A DNA stretch of 35,996 bases from Bacteroidota bacterium (GTDB lineage: Bacteria > Bacteroidota > Bacteroidia > Palsa-965). Both the position numbers and the translations under genes were made by a program. The stretch covers positions 546 to 36,541 of the forward strand of contig JABDCB010000027.1 in assembly GCA_013288325.1 (NCBI GenBank), written 5' to 3'. Below are positions 30,265 through 35,996 of the stretch, piece after piece (the first letter of the stretch is position 1; every line of letters starts with the position of its first letter). The notes beneath the pieces were generated by a model. That model searched no databases. It was not told the DNA's origin and saw only the letters and a list, made by a program, of their open reading frames with translations.

Positions 30265-31662
30265 ATGAAAAAAATAAGCCGTTTACTGCTTCTCACCATT
30301 TGCTGCCTTGCTTTAGAGGCGGGCACATCGCAAACACAACCTTTAACCCTTAAGGATGCGCTTGGCAAGGGCCTTACCAACTATGGCAGCATCAAAGCCA
30401 AAACCAATTATGTGAATGCTGCTAAGGCCGCATTACAACAAAGCAAACGGGATTACCTGCCCAATGTGATCTTGTCGGCTCAGCAGGACTACGGAACCAT
30501 CAACGGACAGAATGGTCCTATCTATGGGTTTACGGGTCTTGGTGTTGCTTCTGCCGGTCCGCCACTTCCTACACAAAACTGGAACGCATCCTTCGGAGCC
30601 CTTTACCTGGCCAATATCAACTGGGATTTTTTCTCGTTTGGAAAAACCCGCGAAAAAATAAAGGTAGCCCAGGGCGTAGTGAGTCAGAATGAAAATGATC
30701 TGGCCCAGGAACAATTTCAGCAACAGATACAGCTTGCCGCTGCCTATCTCAACCTGCTCGCCTTACAACGCATTACCCATAGCCAGGAAAAAAACCTGGA
30801 ACGCACGTTGGTATTCAAGGAAAATGCTGTCAGGCGTGCCAAGAACCAACTGATAGCCGGAGTTGATACCTCCCTGGCAGCAGCCGAAGTATCGGCGGCA
30901 CGCATTGCACTCACCAATGCAAAAGACAATGAACAGGATCAGGATACTAAACTGGCTGTATTAATGGGTGTTGACTATGCCGAGTTTGCTCTCGACACTT
31001 CCTTTATAGGACGCATACCCAAAGTGATTGGAGGGCCATTTAATTCCAAACAACCCATCCATCCTATCCTGGGTTATTATCAAAGCCGTATTAACCTGAG
31101 CAACGAACAGCTTAGCTACGACCGGAGACTCTACTACCCTACGTTTTCCTTCTTTGGTGTTTTTCAGGAAAAGGCTTCGGGATTTAATTACAATTATTCT
31201 CAGAACCAGCCCTCCTACTCCGGCGATTATGCTAACGGCGTTAACCCTACCCGGGATAATTATCTATTAGGCGTGGGGCTAAACTGGAACCTCACCACAT
31301 TGGCTAGAAATGCCAGCCAGGTAAAGTATCAGGAGTTTATTTCCGAAGGCTTGAAAAATGAATATGATCAGGCTGCATTGCAAATAAAAGCTCAGCTGGC
31401 TTTGTCGGATTCCAAAATCAAAAACGCACTGGCTAACTATACGGAAGCGCCGGTGCAGGTAGATGCCGCCACGGTAGCCTTTTTACAAAAAACAACATTG
31501 TATAAAAACGGTCTCGCTACCCTCGTGGATGTGACCCAGGCCATGTATGCTTTAAACAGAGCAGAAACCGATCGCGATATAGCCTTTGCCAATGTATGGC
31601 AGGCATTGTTGTTAAAGGCTGCAGCCGTAGGAGAATTATCCCTGTTTACAAATGAATTTTAA
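30265..31662 (+). CDS. TolC-family outer-membrane efflux channel
   Basis: A 465-residue protein with a signal peptide (about 1-22, ISRLLLLTICCLALEAGTSQ). Two long helical repeats of the TolC fold follow: LTLKDALGKGLTNYGSIKAK with ALQQSKRDYLPNVILSAQQD, and later LSYDRRLYYPTFSFFGVFQE and the C-terminal VDVTQAMYALNRAETDRDIA. It forms the trimeric exit duct of a tripartite pump. It opens an operon with the RND permease (10-bp gap) and the fusion protein. Confidence 0.93.
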   Translation: MKKISRLLLLTICCLALEAGTSQTQPLTLKDALGKGLTNYGSIKAKTNYVNAAKAALQQSKRDYLPNVILSAQQDYGTINGQNGPIYGFTGLGVASAGPPLPTQNWNASFGALYLANINWDFFSFGKTREKIKVAQGVVSQNENDLAQEQFQQQIQLAAAYLNLLALQRITHSQEKNLERTLVFKENAVRRAKNQLIAGVDTSLAAAEVSAARIALTNAKDNEQDQDTKLAVLMGVDYAEFALDTSFIGRIPKVIGGPFNSKQPIHPILGYYQSRINLSNEQLSYDRRLYYPTFSFFGVFQEKASGFNYNYSQNQPSYSGDYANGVNPTRDNYLLGVGLNWNLTTLARNASQVKYQEFISEGLKNEYDQAALQIKAQLALSDSKIKNALANYTEAPVQVDAATVAFLQKTTLYKNGLATLVDVTQAMYALNRAETDRDIAFANVWQALLLKAAAVGELSLFTNEF

Positions 31663-31672
31663 TTAAAGAACA

Positions 31673-34600
31673 ATGAATTTAATACGCTTTGCACTTCGCA
31701 AACCCATCTCTGTACTTGTTCTCGTAGCCGGCTTGTTTTTCTTTGGTGTGTCAGCAACACGCGACATCAAGATTGATATCCTGCCAAAAATGAATTTGCC
31801 GGTCATCTATATCGCTCACCCGTTCGGAGGTTATTCGCCTAACCAGATGGAAAGCTATTTCGGTAAACAATACGTAAACGTTTTGCTTTTTGCCAATGGA
31901 ATAAAAACCATTGAAACAAAAAATATCCAGGGCCTAACCCTGATGAAATTAACCTATTACGAAGGCACCAATATGGCTCAGGCTGCAGCAGAGATCAGCG
32001 CCCTGGCAAACCGGATACAAGCCATCTTCCCTCCCGGCTCCAACCCTCCGTTCGTAATCCGTTTTGATGCGTCGTCCTTACCGGTGGGTCAGCTTGTATT
32101 AAGCAGCCCCACCCGTTCTAATAATGAATTACAGGATCTGGCCAATGTATATGTACGGGCTTCGTTTACTGCTATTCCAGGCTTGCTTGCTCCCGCTCCC
32201 TTTGGAGGCAATGTAAGAACCGTAGTCATCAATGTGGATCCTGAACTGCTGCGTGCGCATCACCTTACTCCCGATCAGATTGTAGAGGCCCTTCGCATAA
32301 ATAACCAGACAGCACCCGGAGGAAATGTTCGCATAGGCGATCAGAATTATATTACCCCGACAAATAACACCATCAAAACAATAAAGGACTTTGAAAATAT
32401 TCCTCTGTTCAAAGGTGGTGTACAAAATCTGTATCTGCGCGATGTGGCTACTGTCAAAGACGGAGCCGATGTTACTGCCGGTTATGCGCTGATCAATGGC
32501 AAACGATCGGTATACATCAGCATCGCCAAATCAGGTGATGCTTCTACCTGGGATGTGGTAAGCAAACTGAAAGCAGCTCTACCCAAAATTCAGAGCACCC
32601 TGCCTGAAGATGTAACGCTCTCTTATGAATTTGACCAGTCTGTATTCGTGATCAATGCTGTTAAAAGTTTAGTGAGCGAAGGTATTATAGGAGCGGTACT
32701 CACAGGACTAATGGTACTTCTTTTTCTTGGCGACCGCAGAGCGGCGCTCATCGTGATTATGACTATTCCTACGGCCATTATTTCAGGGGTATTGTTTCTG
32801 AAGCTGTTCGGTCAAACCATTAATATTATGTCGCTGAGCGGACTGGCGCTGGCCATTGGAATTCTGGTAGATGAGAGTACAGTGACTATTGAAAATATAC
32901 ACCAGCATCTGGATATGGGCAAGCCCAAAGCCCTGGCCATATGGCATGCCTGCCGGGAAATTGCATTACCCAAACTGCTTATCCTGCTTTGTATCCTGGC
33001 CGTATTTGCACCTGCCTTTACTATGGTAGGTATTCCGGGAGCGCTGTTTTTACCTTTGGCCCTGGCCATCGGTTTCTCCATGATCATCTCCTTCTTGTTG
33101 TCACAAACATTTGTTCCTGTTATGGCCAACTGGATGATGAAAGCTCCGGACAAAACAGACGAAGCTGCTCACAACGTTCATAAAAACAAACGCTTTGACC
33201 GCTTCCGAAATCGCTTTATCGCCCTGATTACGCGTTTACAGAAATACGGAAAGAGCGTTTCGATTGCTTACCTGATAGGCATTACCGGTTTGGCTGTTCT
33301 TCTCATCAGTGTGATTGGTCGGGATGTATTGCCGAAGGTAAACTCCAGCCAGTTTCAGCTACGTTTGCGGGCACCCGACGGAACCCGTATTGAACGTACG
33401 GAAGAAAAAGTGATTGCCACGTTAAAAGAACTTGAAAAGATGGTAGGGAAAGATCATATCGCTATCACCTCTGTATATGTTGGCCAGCACCCTTCTCTGT
33501 TTTCTGTAAATCCTATTTATCTGTTTACCTCCGGTCCCCATGAAGCCGTATTCCAGATCAGTCTGAAAGATTTTCATGGCAATATGGATGTTTTCAAGGA
33601 TCAGTTGCGAGGCCGCATAAAAGAGCTGTTGCCGGATGTGAAACTTTCATTTGAACCCATAGAGCTTACGGAAAAGGTACTCAGCCAGGGGTCGCCCACT
33701 CCAGTTGAAGTAAGGATAAGCGGCAAAAACAAAAAACAGAATGAAGAATATGCCAACAAAATAGTGGCTAAACTAAAAAACATCAGCTATCTCCGCGATG
33801 TACAGATAGCACAATCCATCCATTACCCTTCTTTGGATATTAATATTGACCGGATAAGGGCGGCACAACTGGGAGTGGACATGAATGATATATCGAGGTC
33901 ACTCATTGCCACTACCTCTTCTTCCCGCTATACGGAAAAAAATATCTGGGTGGATGAACAGTACGGATTGTCTTACAACGTACAGGTGCAGGTTCCGCTT
34001 AATCAGATGAAAAGCATAAGCGAAATAAATGAAACTCCCCTGCTTCGCGATGAAAACAGACCAACACTGGGTGATGTGGCCAGCATTACACCTGGCGATA
34101 CCTACGGTGAAAATGACAACCTGGGTGCCACACCTTATTTGTCGGTAACGGCCAATATCAACAACAAAGATCTTGGAAGCGCTTCTTCGGATGTAAGCAA
34201 AGCCATTGCAAGTCTGGGAGAACTACCACGCGGATTATTTATTGAACCAATAGGATTAACAACGGTATTGAACGAAACTCTGAGCAGTCTGCAATCCGGA
34301 TTATTGGTTGCTGTGATCGTTATCTTTTTAATGCTGGCTGCTAATTTCCAGTCGTTCAAAGTTTCTTTTGTCATACTCACTGCAGTTCCTGCGGTTGTTC
34401 TGGGATCTTTGCTCCTTCTTACCATCACCGGATCCACTCTTAACCTTCAATCTTACATGGGTATCATCATGTCAGTAGGGGTATCCATTGCCAATGCGGT
34501 ATTGTTAATTACCAATGCCGAACAATTGCGCAAAGTATCGGGCAATGCGTTGGAAGCGGCACGCACGGCAGCCTCGCTCCGTTTACGACCCATTATCATG

Positions 34601-34843
34601 ACCAGCGTGGCCATGATTGCAGGTATGCTACCTATGGCTATCGGCTATGGAGAAGGTGGTGACCAGGTGGCTCCATTGGGAAGAGCCGTGATAGGCGGAC
34701 TTTTGTTTTCCACATTCGCCGTACTCATTATTCTTCCTTTATTATTTACCTGGGTACAAGGCAAAACAACTACTCAGTCCGTATCGCTTGATCCGGAAGA
34801 TCACGAAAGTAAATTCTATGTGGAAGAACAAAAACATGCTTAA
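31673..34843 (+). CDS. RND-family efflux permease (AcrB/HAE-1-like)
   Basis: A 1056-residue inner-membrane pump, the usual length for the family. The N-terminal TM1 is ALRKPISVLVLVAGLFFFG. The porter domains and a second six-helix block are present, with TM10-11 near VAVIVIFLMLAANFQSFKVS and IIMTSVAMIAGMLPMAIGYG. In TM4 the proton-relay motif reads GLALAIGILVDESTVTIENIH, with D400-E401 in place of the usual Asp-Asp pair. It takes substrates from the periplasm or membrane and drives them out with the proton gradient. The spectrum of substrates cannot be read from sequence. Confidence 0.95.
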   Translation: MNLIRFALRKPISVLVLVAGLFFFGVSATRDIKIDILPKMNLPVIYIAHPFGGYSPNQMESYFGKQYVNVLLFANGIKTIETKNIQGLTLMKLTYYEGTNMAQAAAEISALANRIQAIFPPGSNPPFVIRFDASSLPVGQLVLSSPTRSNNELQDLANVYVRASFTAIPGLLAPAPFGGNVRTVVINVDPELLRAHHLTPDQIVEALRINNQTAPGGNVRIGDQNYITPTNNTIKTIKDFENIPLFKGGVQNLYLRDVATVKDGADVTAGYALINGKRSVYISIAKSGDASTWDVVSKLKAALPKIQSTLPEDVTLSYEFDQSVFVINAVKSLVSEGIIGAVLTGLMVLLFLGDRRAALIVIMTIPTAIISGVLFLKLFGQTINIMSLSGLALAIGILVDESTVTIENIHQHLDMGKPKALAIWHACREIALPKLLILLCILAVFAPAFTMVGIPGALFLPLALAIGFSMIISFLLSQTFVPVMANWMMKAPDKTDEAAHNVHKNKRFDRFRNRFIALITRLQKYGKSVSIAYLIGITGLAVLLISVIGRDVLPKVNSSQFQLRLRAPDGTRIERTEEKVIATLKELEKMVGKDHIAITSVYVGQHPSLFSVNPIYLFTSGPHEAVFQISLKDFHGNMDVFKDQLRGRIKELLPDVKLSFEPIELTEKVLSQGSPTPVEVRISGKNKKQNEEYANKIVAKLKNISYLRDVQIAQSIHYPSLDINIDRIRAAQLGVDMNDISRSLIATTSSSRYTEKNIWVDEQYGLSYNVQVQVPLNQMKSISEINETPLLRDENRPTLGDVASITPGDTYGENDNLGATPYLSVTANINNKDLGSASSDVSKAIASLGELPRGLFIEPIGLTTVLNETLSSLQSGLLVAVIVIFLMLAANFQSFKVSFVILTAVPAVVLGSLLLLTITGSTLNLQSYMGIIMSVGVSIANAVLLITNAEQLRKVSGNALEAARTAASLRLRPIIMTSVAMIAGMLPMAIGYGEGGDQVAPLGRAVIGGLLFSTFAVLIILPLLFTWVQGKTTTQSVSLDPEDHESKFYVEEQKHA

Positions 34844-34868
34844 TCTAATTGACACCAGCACCATAACA

Positions 34869-35960
34869 ATGAAAAAGATCACATTTCTCTTCTCCGTATT
34901 CCTTGCATTAACAGCTATACAAAGCTGTTCTCCGGTTAAAGGCAAAGAAGACCCGATTGCGGAAGGAAGCCGCGTAACGGAAACCTTTCTGCTTAAGAAA
35001 GATAAAGTTCCTACACACCTTCAATTGCCCGGCGAGCTGATTGCTTATCAACAGGTGGACCTATATGCAAAGGTGACCAGCTTTGTAAAAGACCTGAAGG
35101 TGGATATTGGCTCTGAAGTAACGGCAGGGCAACTGCTGATTTCGCTCGATGCACCGGAACTTACCTCACAACTATCGGCAGCAGAATCCCGGTTGCATTC
35201 ACTGGAAGCTGTTTATACTGCCAGCAAGCTCAACTATGACCGTTTATCTGAAACCAGTAAAACACCAGGCACTATTTCCCAGAATGATCTGGATGTGGCA
35301 GCAGCCAAAGAAAAATCAGATCTCGCCAATCTGAATGCTGCAAAAGCTGATTACAAAGAAGTAAGTGAGATGAAGAGCTATCTGGAAATCAGCGCACCAT
35401 TCAGTGGCATTATCACTTCCCGAAATGTAAACACGGGTGCCTATGTAGGTCCCGCAGGAAAAGGCTCGGAATTTCCATTGCTTACACTTCAGGAGCAAAA
35501 ACGGCTGAGACTGGCCATCTCCGTTCCGGAAGCATTTACCGGCTATCTGAATCAGGGCGATGAAATAAGTTTCCATGTAAAATCAATGCCCAACAATACC
35601 TATAAAGCCAAAGTAGCGAGGCTGGCAGGAGCATTGGATATGAGGCTGAGATCGGAGAAAATTGAAATGGATGTAATTAACAACGATAAAAAATTATTGC
35701 CCGGCATGGTAGCCGAAGTATCCATTTCACTGGCGGCTAAGGATAGCAGCTTTATCATTCCTAAAACAGGTCTTGTCAATTCAGATGAAGTGATCTATGT
35801 TATTAAAGTGACAAATGGGAAAGCGGAACACATCCTTGTTAAAAAAGGACGGGAGATGGGTGATAGCATAGAGATCTTCGGCTCGCTGACCGGGAATGAT
35901 GTTTTGATAAAAAAGGCTTCTGAAGAAATCAAGAACGGAACAGAAATAAAAACCCAATAG
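34869..35960 (+). CDS. Efflux RND periplasmic adaptor (membrane-fusion lipoprotein)
   Basis: A 363-residue adaptor. I start it at the ATG at 34869, 25 bp after the permease stop. A longer reading overlaps the permease and lacks a sensible signal. The signal peptide MKKITFLFSVFLALTAIQSC ends in a lipobox with C20. Domains follow in the usual order: a lipoyl-type half (VDLYAKVTSFVKDLKVDIGS), an alpha-helical hairpin (LSAAESRLHSLEAVYTASKL), the second lipoyl half (ISAPFSGIITSRNVNTGAYV), and a beta-barrel and membrane-proximal end. It bridges the RND pump and the TolC channel. The last 36 bp of the window hold nothing recognisable. Confidence 0.94.
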   Translation: MKKITFLFSVFLALTAIQSCSPVKGKEDPIAEGSRVTETFLLKKDKVPTHLQLPGELIAYQQVDLYAKVTSFVKDLKVDIGSEVTAGQLLISLDAPELTSQLSAAESRLHSLEAVYTASKLNYDRLSETSKTPGTISQNDLDVAAAKEKSDLANLNAAKADYKEVSEMKSYLEISAPFSGIITSRNVNTGAYVGPAGKGSEFPLLTLQEQKRLRLAISVPEAFTGYLNQGDEISFHVKSMPNNTYKAKVARLAGALDMRLRSEKIEMDVINNDKKLLPGMVAEVSISLAAKDSSFIIPKTGLVNSDEVIYVIKVTNGKAEHILVKKGREMGDSIEIFGSLTGNDVLIKKASEEIKNGTEIKTQ

Positions 35961-35996
35961 CTGTCAACTGCTTACTACTCTATGTAATAGATATCA

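Overview
The window looks like chromosomal DNA of a Bacteroidota bacterium, probably a Chitinophagales or Sphingobacteriales relative. The signs are promoter elements of the TAnnTTTG type upstream of many genes, weak Shine-Dalgarno sites, lipoproteins with short signal peptides, a Bacteroidota-type tyrosine integrase, many stand-alone AraC, Crp and XRE regulators, DinB proteins, and an ECF sigma factor linked to an FGE-fold protein. The species cannot be read from the sequence.

Positions 1-5006 are the end of an integrative element, all on the minus strand. It carries a primase-helicase cut by the window edge, an excisionase-like HTH protein, an unknown protein, a tyrosine recombinase, and a lipoprotein 20 bp upstream of the integrase. 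It appears to end at 4990-5006, a 17-base piece resembling the 3' end of a tRNA or tmRNA with CCA, directly followed by an intrinsic terminator. That is the expected look of an att remnant with the element to its left.

Positions 5011-12984 form a defence and accessory island. A minus-strand cluster encodes a CD-NTase, an E2-like protein with a SEC-C zinc tail, and a TIR-STING effector: a short type II CBASS system. A small membrane protein and an HNH nuclease with a glycine-zipper tail lie just upstream on the same strand. Further right are a small conserved protein, a frameshifted DUF2188 gene, a candidate small RNA, an MqsR-like toxin with an MqsA-like/Panacea antitoxin, and an XRE/ImmA-IrrE pair. 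The island grades into the chromosome through a small unknown gene and the remnant of a second XRE gene.

Positions 12987-28713 are mostly single-gene transcription units: GNAT acetyltransferase, Tag glycosylase, Crp-family regulator, pirin with a signal sequence, cysteine hydrolase, two DinB proteins, an AraC regulator beside a TetX-like flavoprotein, an NHL-repeat lipoprotein, slipin, cupin, an ECF sigma factor overlapping a transmembrane FGE-fold protein, a DEAD-box helicase, LtrA and a cold-shock protein. A striking array of 19 exact-period 21-bp repeats lies at 23123-23521.

Positions 28954-35960 hold a tiny XRE protein, then an AraC regulator followed by a TolC / RND permease / membrane-fusion lipoprotein tripartite efflux operon that the AraC protein probably controls.

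The most interesting part is the CBASS locus with its unusual upstream partners. The strongest secondary observations are the att-like remnant, the candidate small RNA, the MqsA-Panacea pair, the repeat array and the sigma-FGE pair.
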